Below, piece by piece: positions 11,101-21,907 of a stretch of DNA of 64,000 nt. The stretch's first letter is position 1; each line of letters starts with the position of its first letter. Below the pieces are notes generated by a model, which was not told where the DNA came from, did not search any database, and worked only from the letters and a program-made list of their open reading frames with translations. A program made the translations under genes and the position numbers. The stretch is from Amphiduros pacificus (lineage: Eukaryota > Annelida > Polychaeta > Phyllodocida > Hesionidae), in the NCBI GenBank assembly GCA_949316495.1, contig OX439001.1, positions 27,677,386-27,741,385 on the forward strand. The letters are read 5' to 3'.

Positions 11101-14100
11101 TACACTGAGCCTTTGTGTCGACATCAAGGCCCAATATCAATATCTACACTTGACTCTTGTGTCAACAGCTGTCAACTTTCATTAGAAGTTAATCCAGGGA
11201 AGTCATTTCCAGAAAGTTATGTTTTGATAAGTGTTTCTAATAAAATAAAAGGTGCATCTAGAGATGGTTCAGAGTAAGTCTATAAATAGAGAACTATCTA
11301 TAGTAAAGTAAATGGATCTGAGGTAAATACTTTTAAGATAGGTGCATCAGGATTTCCTATTTGATTAAAGGTACATCTAACGTATGTTTGATAGTCTGTC
11401 TAGATATTCATCTACATTGTATTTTTCAGTCTTTCAGACCAAGCTTTGCATACAATATCAGACAATGGTCCCATGACAAATTTGTTCAAAAATATGCAAG
11501 TGAAATCAATCTTTATTCTTTTTTAATCATTATGTGTGTATGTGTCATGGGACTACTGAATATTAGGCATACAAACTGAGCAACAATACAGCTACTACTG
11601 TCACAAATACAACCAGAACAGTGATACCACCCACCCGCACACCACCCATGTGCATACCCAGTTTAATGGTAGGGATAAAATGGTCTATCCTGAAATAAGA
11701 ATGACAATCATTTAGGTTTATCACACTGTATCAGCAAATTCAAGTTTTAAAAATAATATCTTAATACCATTACCATACATTGTGCAATATACAGTTTTGC
11801 AAGAATGTTTGTGCAAGAAATTCATAAGATATGGGAAAAGCAGTATTGTGACTTTGGGAAACTTGGCAGGAGAGCTCAAGTAGCATGATCAGCTTACCAA
11901 TCTTGCAGAATCAGATGGATGAGATGTTAAAGTAAGAGAAATCAGTAGTGGACAGGGTGAAAGGGATGGAACAACTTATCCAGATTAGTGGGCAAAATTG
12001 TACAGTAAGATGACCCAATTAGAGGTCAATCTAGAGGACTTGTTGGATGGGATTGTACAGTAAGATGACCCAATTAGAGGTCAATCTAGAGGACTTGTTG
12101 GATGGGATTGTACAGCAAGATGACCCAATTAGAGGTCAATCTAGAGGACTTGTTGGATGGAATTGTACAGCAAGATGACCCAATGAGAGGTCAATCTAGA
12201 GGACTCGCTGGATGGGATTGTACAGTAAGATGACCCAATGAGAGGTCAATCTAGAGGACTTGTTGGATGGGATTGTACAGTAAGATCACCCAATTAGAGG
12301 TCAATCTAGAGGACTTGTTGGATGGAATTGTACAGCAAGATGACCCAATGAGAGGTCAATCTAGAGGACTTGCTGGATGGGATTGTACAGTAAGATGACC
12401 CAATTAGAGGTCAATCTAGAGGACTTGTTGGATGGGATTGTACAGTAAGATGACCCAATTAGAGGTCAATCTAGAGGACTTGTTGGATGGAATTGTACAG
12501 CAAGATGACCCAATGAGAGGTCAATCTAGAGGACTTGCTGGATGGGATTGTACAGTAAGATGACCCAATTAGAGGCCAAATTAGAAAATTAGGTGGATGG
12601 GATTGTACAGTAAGATGACCCAATGAGAGGTTAATTTAGAGTGCACAGTAAGATAACCAGGATAATGGGCTATAGAAATGCAATGGTGAATAAGGATGGC
12701 AAGTTTAGAAACAGGATGAACAATATTGTATTGCATTCCAGGAACTGTGCATGGTGGTAATAGGAACATTAATTTTCTTTGCAATTGATACATATAAAGC
12801 TCACCTCTTCTGGAGGATGCTCCTCCCGTGGTAGCAGTTCCTCATCATCATATTCCTCTTCCAGCAAGTTAGCTGTGGAAGGTGCTATGGAATCTTTCAA
12901 TCTGAGGCACAACTTAAGGTATTATCCTGATGAAATAAAAGGGCTTTTACATATAGAATTATTGTACATTCATATATTTTACATTGTTGGTTGAATTTGT
13001 TAAATATTTCATACATATTCATTGTCAACTATTTTTAACACCAAGTTGGGGCCTTTAGGAATGATCAAATAATGATGTCCATAATGTGTTTTTATTGCAT
13101 AATTTTCAAGGATACATTAAATGTTTAGGATTCTTCTTTTTCTTCTTCACTGTGAAAAACTTTCTGGCAAGACTCATGAACTTTTTCTTTGATGCTGGAA
13201 AAGAAACATATATTTCAAAGTAGTTCAATAGAAGGCTGAACACAGAAACATTAAATAAGCTTATTCAGTACACATGTTGCACTCATTTCTTTTCATTTCA
13301 TACAGATGATAACTGATCATTTAAAATGGGCAAATTTAATCTAAAACTTGAAGAAAAACGCATTTTAAGCTTGTAAAAAATAATTGGAAAAGTAACATTT
13401 ACAAGCCCCACAAAAATACTGTCATCAGAAATTTGTAACATTAAGGTCTATAATCCACAATGAAAAACTGGGACAGACTTATGTTTTTTTGGCTTAAATG
13501 TGTTCAAAGTAATGTTATTTGTTAATCTAGCACAGAAAAAGCCAACTTAACCAGCTAGTCTTAGAGATTTTTACTATTTAAAATTACACGTTTCGCGTAT
13601 TACGGGTGCATTCGGCAGAAATGGCCGCAGCTATCTGTGGGCACTGTAACACTTATCACTGTGCTAGCATGATATTGCATAATTATGACATTATATTAAC
13701 ATTTTAACAGAGAAGACCACCTGCCTCTGCTATCTCTTGGTTTGTCCGCCATGTGTGCTGTATGGGAAATACCGCCCACTTGTGTCAAAGCCTCACTCTC
13801 ATCCTGGAATCCCCCAGAGCCGAAGGCAATTACGTAAATATAAAGACCACACAAAGTTCTCTCCAGATGCTTCAAACTGATTGTGGATTATAGACCTTAA
13901 ACAAACTTTTCAACTAAATATAGTAGGACTCACATCCTCCCATGTGCTTCAGCTGTCGCTTGAATTCATCATTCTCATCTTGAGGTGCTGGTTGTGAGAA
14001 AGGGAATGCTCCTAGCTCCCTCTGCTGGTCATCTCCATATCCCTCAAACTGATCTATTAACATGCAAATAAAATACTTAAGCTTTTGCTCTGGACAAATC

Positions 14101-17100
14101 AAATACAACCCTAAGATGTTATTATTCATTGAAAAATTGAAAAATTCATAATCACTTCACAATGGTATTGAAACAAAGTGAACATTAAAGTTTCAGAGTA
14201 TAATATTAATATGAACTGCAGACATCACTTTTTTTCTTGATGTAATGTAAATATAAGATGTATATGTGAATGAACAAGACCGAATCTGTTCCTCTCAGCT
14301 CTGCTGAAGAATTGTTGACTGACTGTCACTCTTAGTATAAAAAAATCAGTAAATGAAAGTCTGTTCTGGAACATATTTTACAGTGCAAGTACATCTGTTT
14401 AACATATCGATTTTGATTGCAAGATTTATGTTTGAAAGTTTCATTTGTAATTGGCCAGTAATTTTTTTTGGTGATACAGAAGTAGTATTAAACTACTGCC
14501 TAGAATTAGTTTAGATCTACCCTGTCAAGAGGGGGAATCATTCTGTATTCTACTCTATGGATTTTGCAGCTATGTTAGAAATGCACATTTTCTATCCTGT
14601 AGTTTGAGTTGTAAAGCTAAATGTAAGTGTCACAACTACTGGCTGCAGAAGCTAGAACTTATTAATGAAGAGTTTTTCAAACAACTAACACAGGAACAGG
14701 AAGTAAATTTATATTAGAAACACTTCAGATGTCATTTCACATTTTATGAAGTTAAAATATACAGCAACAAAACAAACATTGTATTTAATTTAAATTGGTT
14801 AAAAGTTTGCCTCAATAGAATCTAAGCATGTTTATATTACAGGTCCTGACCTTCAAAAACAGTTTTCACATGGAAAGATAGCAGAGGTCATTGTAATGCC
14901 CAACCATTTGTGTCAGGGGTAAAAATACAATAGCTGTACTTAATAGGTTATTTTTTATACAGTGAAGAAATGTGAATTACTCATTATAGGTAGAATTAAT
15001 AATATGTTATAAATATTTGCAATACTCTGCATTTAAAAATAATATAAAACACCTTTAATTCAGAGAAAATTCATGTCCTGATCAGATAAATTGCATTATA
15101 ATTAATTTTTAAATTGCAATCATTATGGTTAAAATCTATGGCACTATGAAAAGCAGAACCACACTGTGTTAGTTAAATCAAACATTATTTAATGTCGGAT
15201 AGAGCTACATGTTATTTATTACCTGGATGGAGAAAACCTGGATTATCATGGTTGTAACTGTCATCTACCATCAAACAATTACATTTTACACAAAATAGAC
15301 CAAAAAAAGGGCAAAATATTTTTCTTTTAAATCAAAACGCTTATTCTGAATTGGACAATATATTAATACATGTATATCAAAATTCTTGCCTACTTGATTT
15401 TAGTTCACATATGATATGTACACATTATAAGGCAGTTGGTATCACTGATGGCTAATTTGTTTAAGATGATAAACAATAGATAATTTAAACACAGCTTGAA
15501 ATTTAAGCACTACATTTTATGAATTCAAAACAATAGTCCCTAACACAGCCAAAACATTTTCCAAATGATCATTATCATGGTTAGGCTTCAACAGCTACTT
15601 GGTATTTTTAGGGAAGATCACACAGAGCTGTCATGCAAGTCATTTAGGTCTCACATACAGAGCATTACAGAAGACAGTCATGTGACAGCCCTGTATGACC
15701 TGACACCCTGGACAGGTGTGACATATTGGATGGCTGAGTTACTGTGGTGAAGCAGGGAGTGAAAGGCCTTACGTACCAGAGGCAGGTCTGTTGGAGTCCA
15801 AAACTGGGCTCTCAGCATCAATCGCCACCTGGTTGATACGATCTACAAATGGTAACCACTGGCGAGTGAAAGGTAGGAAGCTAATGTGCCTGTGTCACTA
15901 TACAATGTCTTATCTTGTGCTTTCTTATTTATATATGTAAAGGTTTTCTTAGGTTAGACAGATCTACTTGTGACAGTGTCATATTTTTAAGCTGGGATGT
16001 GCAGTAATATAACTTAACATTGAAATTTGCATGTCCTTGCTATTAAATACTCACATCCCTCCTCCTTTGGTTTGGCACCATTTGTACTCGCCTCGTGTGG
16101 GAAGGGACTGGGAGGCTCAAATGCTGCAGCATTCATACGATCTGAATCAGATAATGGGGCAGAGTAATTTCCTGATAATGTGCCATTCATATAGCTTACA
16201 CTTCTGAGGTGCCTCCATGGTCATGTGACCATGTTGTGCAGTGCTAAGTGTGTTGAACTTTATTTGCATAGCTTACACATCTAAAGTGCCCCAATGATTA
16301 GCCACTGTGGGTCCCAGTAAATCTTACTCACCTCATTCCAATCACCTACCCTAATGAAGCTCACTAAATTCTTTCTAACCATCCATCCTGCTCTGGAATA
16401 CCCACTTCATTCTGGCACCTACCTTAATGCAGCTCACTTCATTCTATTTACCCACCCTAATGCAGCTTACTCACCTCATTCTATTCACCCACCCTAATGC
16501 ATCTTACTCACCTCATTCTATTCACCCACCCTAATACAGCTTACTCACCTCATTCTATTCACCCACACTAATGCATCTCACTCACCTCATTCTATTTACC
16601 CACCCTAATGCAGCTTACTCACCTCATTCTATTCACCCACCCTAATGCATCTTACTCACCTCATTCTATTCACCCACCCTAATACAGCTTACTCACCTCA
16701 TTCTATTCACCCACACTAATGCATCTTACTCACCTCATTCTATTTACCCACCCTAATGCAGCTTACTCACCTCATTCTATTCACCCACCCTAATGCATCT
16801 TACTCACCTCATTCTATTCACCCACCCTAATGCAGCTTACTCACCTTATTCTATTCACCCACCCTAAAGCTGCACATTCACCGCATTCTATTCACCCACC
16901 CTAATGCAGCTTACTCACCTCATTCTATTCACCCACCCTAATGCATCTTACTCACCTCATTCTATTCACCCACCCTAATACAGCTTACTCACCTCATTCT
17001 ATTCACCCACACTAATGCATCTTACTCACCTCATTCTATTCACCCACCCTAATGTAGCTTACTCACCTCATTCTATTCACCCACCCTAATGTAGCTTACT

Positions 17101-19521
17101 CACCTCATTCTATTCACCCACACTAATGCATCTTACTCACCTCATTCTATTCACCCACCCTAATGTAGCTTACTCACCTCATTCTATTCACCCACCCTAA
17201 TGCATCTTGCTCACCTCATTCTATTCACCCACCCTAATGTAGCTTACTCACCTCATTCTATTCACCCACCCTAATGTAGCTTACTCACCTCATTCTATTC
17301 ACCCACACTAATGCATCTTACTCACCTCATTCTATTCACCCACCCTAATGTAGCTTACTCACTTCATTCTATTCACCCACCCTAATGTAGCTTACTCACC
17401 TCATTCTATTCACCCACACTAATGCATCTTACTCACCTCATTCTATTCACCCACCCTAATGTAGCTTACTCACCTCATTCTATTCACCCACCCTAATGCA
17501 TCTTACTCACCTCATTCTATTCACCCACCCTAAAGCTGCATACTCACATCATTCTGATCATTCACCCAATGCAGCTTACTCACTACATTCTAATCACCAT
17601 ACAGAAGACTCAGTTCAATCAACCCAGTCTCGATTACTCACCTCTCTCTAGTGCTCTCATGAATTCTTCATCTGTCTGAAGGATATCAATGAACTCTTCA
17701 TTCTGCATCATGAGTGCCATCCTCTCATCTGCCAGCATCTGTGCCTCGTGGGAACTCATGTCACCACCTGCCAATGACTGCTTTCGCTCATTTTCTTCCA
17801 TTTTTCTGGCAATTACTTGTGAGTTCAACTCCTCTGTGCCATGCTGTAAATACATGTACAAACATTATATCTAGAGCTTAATTCAATTCGAAATTGCAAT
17901 GCAAATATTCAGACCGGAGATGAATAGTTTTCATATTCATTATAACAGCATGCTATCTCATACAAGCAAATTATTTTAGATCTAAAAGTCTGATGACAAA
18001 CCTCAATACACAAAAAAGTTTCTGTTAAATTTCAATAATACTGTAAATTTACATACCCATGTTTAAATCTAAATTTTATGTATGAAATATTGGGATCTAT
18101 TCAATACTCAAATATGACCTTCAAATCTGTAAAAACATTTTGGAAAAATCTTGCCATAAATTAATTTCATCTGAGAATTGTAAATTGGATGTTAGATTAA
18201 TAATAAATCTCAACTATTTGCACCTGTGCTGATATGGATCTTGATCCTGACCCTGATGTCCTTGATCTTGCTCCTTGCTCTGACCTTGGAGTGCTTGACC
18301 TTGACCTGCTGGGTGACCATGATGGTGAGTTTGGTCCTGGAGAGGACATGGAGTGTGAGGGTCGGTGCACGTGAGCTGGTGATGATGTGGCAGATGAGGG
18401 CCTCTCCTGGTGTCTCTCTTTACTCGGCCTGTCCGACTCCTTCATTTGATGTGGAAGCAAAACTACTCGCAAGAAATCCTCAGGTAAACTTCCCAACATG
18501 GGAGGATTCCAATCCCTGTACAGCTTCTTGGGCATGGGAGGCGGCTGGGTGCCACTCATTGGCTTCTTTTTCACAGTGTAATCATGTTCTATGAGGCTCA
18601 TTTTGGGAGGCATTGGTGGTGATGGAGGAAACTCATCCTCCAGGAACGGTGGCGGCACCTTCTTCACAGGGGTGCTATCCATACTAAACCCTGTTGCTCC
18701 TTGAATTTCTGGCGAGTCAAATCCTGGCCCATCCATGTCAAGTAAAATATCATTTTGACTGATTGATGTAAATGTGGCACTTTTGTTGTTGTCACTAGGT
18801 GGTAGCCTAGTGGGAGTTCCATGTGCCATGATGGGAGGCATATTTGAGTACTCGTTATAGCTTGGTGGAGGGTATGGAGGCACATCCTCATCTTCACTGC
18901 TACTCAACTCTACTGTCTGGAATACATAAACAACATATTTATTCCAAAACAAAGATGGACAAAATTCTATGTGTTACGATCATTAATATCAGGTTTGTAT
19001 GCAAGTTCTGATAAAAAGTGAGGCAATATTGACAAATAATTCAACATATTGCACATCATTAAAGATACTATCTTGTTTACAAATATTTCCAACCAACCTT
19101 TGCTTTTGGATGTTTAAACATACTAGTTTATAGCTCAGGACAATCATTTATTTAATCATGCAATAAGAGCATCAAAATAAGTAATAACATGTCAAGAATG
19201 ACTTCACTTTATTGTTTTTGCTTTTGGGTGATAAGCTCTGTGATAATATGCAGAGTGTGTTTGAAAAATGGTAGCCACATGCATAATATATGAGAGGTTC
19301 AGACCTGTGGATGGGGAGGATGTGGTCTCTCTGGATGGTCAGTGTGATCTCCTGAGTCCACTGTCATTGTCAGCAACTGATCTATAGTAGCATCTACTGC
19401 CCCATTGTTGGCACGTAAAACTGCCTCTATCACTTCTTCATCCAGATTTGGGAACATCTAAAATTGAATAATTAATCTTCATAGAAACACTGAAAAAATC
19501 AAATTGGTGATTGAACTAGTG

Positions 19522-19607
<86 letters not shown>

Positions 19608-19817
19608 TAACCTGTGAAGATGTGAAGATAGTATTTCTTGCAAAACTTTTGAAAATGCAATGATGTTATATTGAGAATTATTTACCTGCTTAAAGTCAGT
19701 CATGGCCTGGTAGAAGTCCAGCTGTCTGGTAGGTGTGTCAGTCATGTTGCTGTTGTCTCTCTGTGATGATGGGTAACCTTCAGATGAAAAGGAAGCTGTA
19801 TCTGGACTGGTTGCCAT
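8067..19817 (-). CDS. CUEDC1: CUE domain-containing protein 1, ten coding exons
   Basis: Exons, 5' to 3' on the minus strand: 19817-19686, 19457-19305, 18916-18224, 17843-17642, 16141-16055, 15842-15777, 14053-13934, 13194-13116, 12901-12805, 8177-8067. All have GT-AG ends and compatible phases, giving 580 codons including the stop. The CUE domain (about residues 33-76) shows the MFPN motif, the stretch LRANNGAVDATIDQLL and the terminal Leu-Leu that bind ubiquitin. Exon 3 has an acidic run followed by PPPSYNEY, a PPxY WW-domain ligand at the place where human CUEDC1 has PPVY/PPAY, and the family block RDWNPPMLGSLPEDFLR. Exon 4 carries LADERMALMMQNEEF. Exons 7-9 carry FKRQLKHMG, KKKFMSLARKFF and STANLLEEE, all matching the human protein from memory. 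Exon 3 also has a Ser/Arg/Pro-rich tail I do not recall from human (386 aa). CUE proteins bind ubiquitin, and the PPxY suggests a NEDD4-family partner; this is inference. The last exon is the least certain part. Confidence 0.88.
8178..10221. other. no gene recognised (intron 9 of CUEDC1 in this model)
   Basis: Contains two short direct duplications: ATAAGATATTGAAATATAAA-type at 9006-9065, and GGTACCTAAGA...ACATAGCCTTT at 9402-9465. Nothing else was seen. Confidence 0.4.
10240..11075. repeat. minisatellite, 45 bp unit with a 180 bp higher-order period
   Basis: The unit includes GGTCATTGTGTCAAGATC and CTTGGCCCTTGTGT; period 45 (10441 to 10486). Unit variants follow each other in a fixed order of four (CTAAA/CGACATC, CAAAA/TTGATATC, CTACA/CGACATC, CAAAA/TTGATATC), so blocks of 180 bp were copied. 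Because 45 is a multiple of three, long frames stay open on both strands. I regard them as by-products. Confidence 0.95.
11563..11689 (-). CDS. candidate alternative last exon of CUEDC1 coding a membrane tail
   Basis: An acceptor (TTCTTATTTCAG) ends at 11690. Two readings are possible. Joined to the STANLL exon (phase 0) it gives eight residues and a stop at 11663-11665. Joined directly to the KKKFMSLARKFF exon (phase 2 donor at 13116), so skipping the STANLL exon, it gives 41 residues ending in a hydrophobic run, ITVLVVFVTVVAVLLL, then six more residues and TAA at 11563-11565. A single hydrophobic segment right at the C-terminus is the layout of a tail-anchored protein. There is no transcript evidence here, and valine-rich frames can arise by chance in GT-rich DNA. 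Confidence 0.35.
11990..12640. repeat. minisatellite, 55 bp unit, about 11 copies
   Basis: The unit includes GACCCAATTAGAGGTCAATC and TGGATGGGATTGTACAG; period 55 (12012 to 12067). It lies just after the STANLL exon of CUEDC1 in gene direction. Confidence 0.95.
13091..13096 (-). terminator. AATAAA downstream of a read-through stop in CUEDC1 exon 8
   Basis: If the weak donor (GTATCC) at 13114-13115 is not used, exon 8 reads three codons further to TGA and then meets AATAAA about 15 bases later. This could end a shorter CUEDC1 form without the STANLL block. The donor GTATCC is non-consensus after position 2, which makes intron retention plausible. Confidence 0.3.
13441..13900. mobile_element. 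MITE with TTAA ends, 460 bp
   Basis: The left end TTAA + GGTCTATAATCCACAAT and the right end ATTGTGGATTATAGACC + TTAA are perfect inverted repeats over 21 bases including TTAA. TTAA at both borders is the target signature of piggyBac-type elements. No transposase is encoded, so it is non-autonomous. The interior (13590-13830) is clearly more CpG-rich than the host DNA. It sits in the CUEDC1 intron between exons 7 and 8. Confidence 0.7.
15777..16141 (-). other. CUEDC1: pair of small symmetric CUEDC1 exons (16055-16141 and 15777-15842)
   Basis: Exon 16141-16055 (87 nt) and exon 15842-15777 (66 nt) are both bounded by phase 1 introns, so either can be skipped without shifting the frame. Both start with almost the same bases (ATCGTATGAA and ATCGTATCAA), so after exon 4 either gives LERDRMN or LERDRIN; human CUEDC1 has LERDRLK here. 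The shared start suggests duplicated, possibly mutually exclusive, exons. Confidence 0.6.
16400..17620. repeat. minisatellite, 37 bp unit, about 30 copies, carrying donor-like sites
   Basis: The plus-strand unit holds CTCACCTCATTCTATTCACC; period 37 (16441 to 16478). On the CUEDC1 strand each unit reads GAATGAG|GTGAGTAAG, a near-perfect 5' splice site. The real donor of exon 4 at 17641 is GAGAGAG|GTGAGTAAT, with diverged units starting about 50 bases past it. Confidence 0.95.
19524..19601. repeat. (AT)n microsatellite
   Basis: An uninterrupted AT run of about 78 bases in intron 1 of CUEDC1. Confidence 0.98.
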
Positions 19818-19937
19818 GATGACACTTATCTAGATGCTGACTGAGAATGAGAACAGATTTCTCATCCCATCTCAGCTGCACCTTTTCTAATTCATCAGAT
19901 GGTCATTCACGGCTGCATACTCTTGTTGGCACCACAC
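19818..19937 (-). other. CUEDC1: 5' UTR part of the first coding exon of CUEDC1
   Basis: Upstream of the start ATG (19815-19817) the minus strand has an acceptor (ACAAATTTCAG) at 19938, so the first coding exon probably begins at 19937 with about 120 nt of 5' UTR. The transcription start would then lie further right, perhaps in the CpG-richer stretch 20990-21780. The first noncoding exon was not identified. Confidence 0.45.
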
Positions 19938-21095
19938 CTGAAATTTGTAAAATAATCTGTGAATTTCATTTCTTAAAAGATAACAAGTGTTGATTTGAAA
20001 AAAAAATCAAACTTTGCAGGAAATGAAAATTAATATGATAGAAAACCAAAAGAAAAATGCATTATTAATATTTAAGCAATACTTCCATGAGTTTGACAAA
20101 ATCTTTCAAGCCAAGTCTGTGCATTTCCAATATTTGGTCAACATACTTGATCACATTATTATTCACTTTTTATCCCTTCCAAGCTTAATGTAAATGGTCA
20201 TCAATTGACAGAACTCTAAATATGGCTGCCGAAATTAATTACATGGGATGAGAATACATTGACACTCCATAAATTAACAGTATATTCAGTTGAAACATCA
20301 AACATCCAGCAATGAATGCAAAATAAATGCTAGTGAAAATATATTGTGAAAGGGATAAAGCACCAATTTTGCAAAAAGAAACATTTAAAATTCACATATT
20401 GGTGATAAATGTATTTGTCTTTCACATCTATTAACCTTTTGATTGATGCAACCCCATTAGTGTCTGTGAAACCTATTTGAACACAACCCTATTGCACAGC
20501 CTACTTTTGAAAGCACACTTCTTTCTTGGTGTCATTTGTATGTGTGGTGCTGTAATAGAGGCACTGAAAGGTAAAATGACATCACGAGAGTATGGCAATA
20601 TACTTATGATGTCATAAAATGTATTGTCCTTTGAATAGTGCCAGAATGACATCAAACAGTGCTATCCTACTTTGAGCCTCATTTGAGGTCAAACAAAGTT
20701 GACGCTACCCATGTTTGCCCGTCACGTGCAGCTTATGGCTGAGGCACCTCTGCTATGAGTACAAATTCTTTGTCTTATAGCAACTTAGCTTATTACTTAA
20801 AGTGAAAATTAAATTTGTAATGATGTTCACTTTCAACACACCAAATAATAGGATTGATGCTTAATACCTTTAAGCTGTATCCCAAATGTGGAATGAAGTA
20901 AGCACAGCACCAAAAACACACTGAATTACTTTGGTTGATTTCATTCTCTGATGTTTACTGTTCATCTACATCTACATTTATAAGTTTACTCAGCAAAACC
21001 AATTGGCATCCCGCCGAGAGTGCAAAATTGCACTAGAGCCGAGTAGAGGTGCAGCTGGTCAATTCTCCTTCCCGAAAATCCCCAATTATCACTCG

Positions 21096-21109
21096 CACAT
21101 AGGTGGCGC
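21096..21109 (+). promoter_or_regulatory. CTCF-like site
   Basis: CACATAGGTGGCGC shares the TAGGTGGCGC core of the CTCF consensus CCACTAGGTGGCGC. It lies in the CpG-richer stretch right of CUEDC1. Confidence 0.25.
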
Positions 21110-21723
21110 TACGAATTTCGTGTGGGTCTGTAACTGACAGCTGATAACAAGAAATCACTATTTTGAAGATATCTTAAAAACTATCCCATTTATCAGAAAA
21201 CCGAAAACAGTTTTGAAATCAGTGAGATAATAGGAAGATAGTAGACAACCTTTGGGAGAAATGACGTCGAGATAAACAAAACTTAAGTGTCTTTGATGCA
21301 TAGTGAGGCAGTCACACCAAGCCAAGGTGACGAGTTGTTCATGTCACTTCTGTCAGGCAACCATATGCTTTCACACTATTGTCATCCAAAATCATTTGAA
21401 TTTTATGATCAAAGACCTTTTTTGTCATTGTTTCCCAGCTCAAGCTTTGAAGGGGAATTGTTTGTAGCCTTTGTGTCATCTAAAATTGTTGCTCCGAGGC
21501 TCTCAGTTGTCATGTCTTCCTGACAGCTCCGTCCCGATTAACAATCATTTACGATAACAAATATTGTACAGGGCAATACATAACCAACATATTTAGATTC
21601 CTAGTGGAATTTTGATACAGATGAAAAAAAAGTTTGTTCAATTTTGTGGATTCTAGTCGAAATAAATGGGAAATCAGTGAGTGCTTCTCAGTACTGTTAA
21701 TATTTGACTCACCGAAACGTGTG

Positions 21724-21737
21724 GCGACACCTAGTGG
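21724..21737 (-). promoter_or_regulatory. CTCF-like site
   Basis: Read on the minus strand, CCACTAGGTGTCGC differs from the CTCF consensus CCACTAGGTGGCGC at one base. It is on the opposite strand to the site at 21096, about 0.6 kb away, between CUEDC1 and MRPS23. Confidence 0.3.
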
Positions 21738-21907
21738 CCGACGGCGTATGACGTACGAGTTTGGAAAGGCAATACCATAAACTGTTACCACTGTTTCACA
21801 AGTAATTTGTATTACATATGTAGCCTGGTGTGACGTGTGGATTGAATAGGATACACATGTTGTTGCCATCACAAAAACAGCTAACTTGTCAAAGATACAT
21901 ATATTCA

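Larger units (their letters stand above)
19938..21907. other. intergenic region right of CUEDC1
   Basis: AT-rich to about 20990, then a CpG-richer part (20990-21780) with two CTCF-like sites. This is the likely area for the CUEDC1 promoter. No coding sequence was recognised; open frames at 21287-21523 and 21549-21908 lack coding signs. Confidence 0.35.

Noticed and set aside
10222-11277. 351-codon frame and two other long frames in the 45 bp array
   Set aside because: Frames on both strands are open only because of the repeat; no unique coding sequence, start context or splice support.
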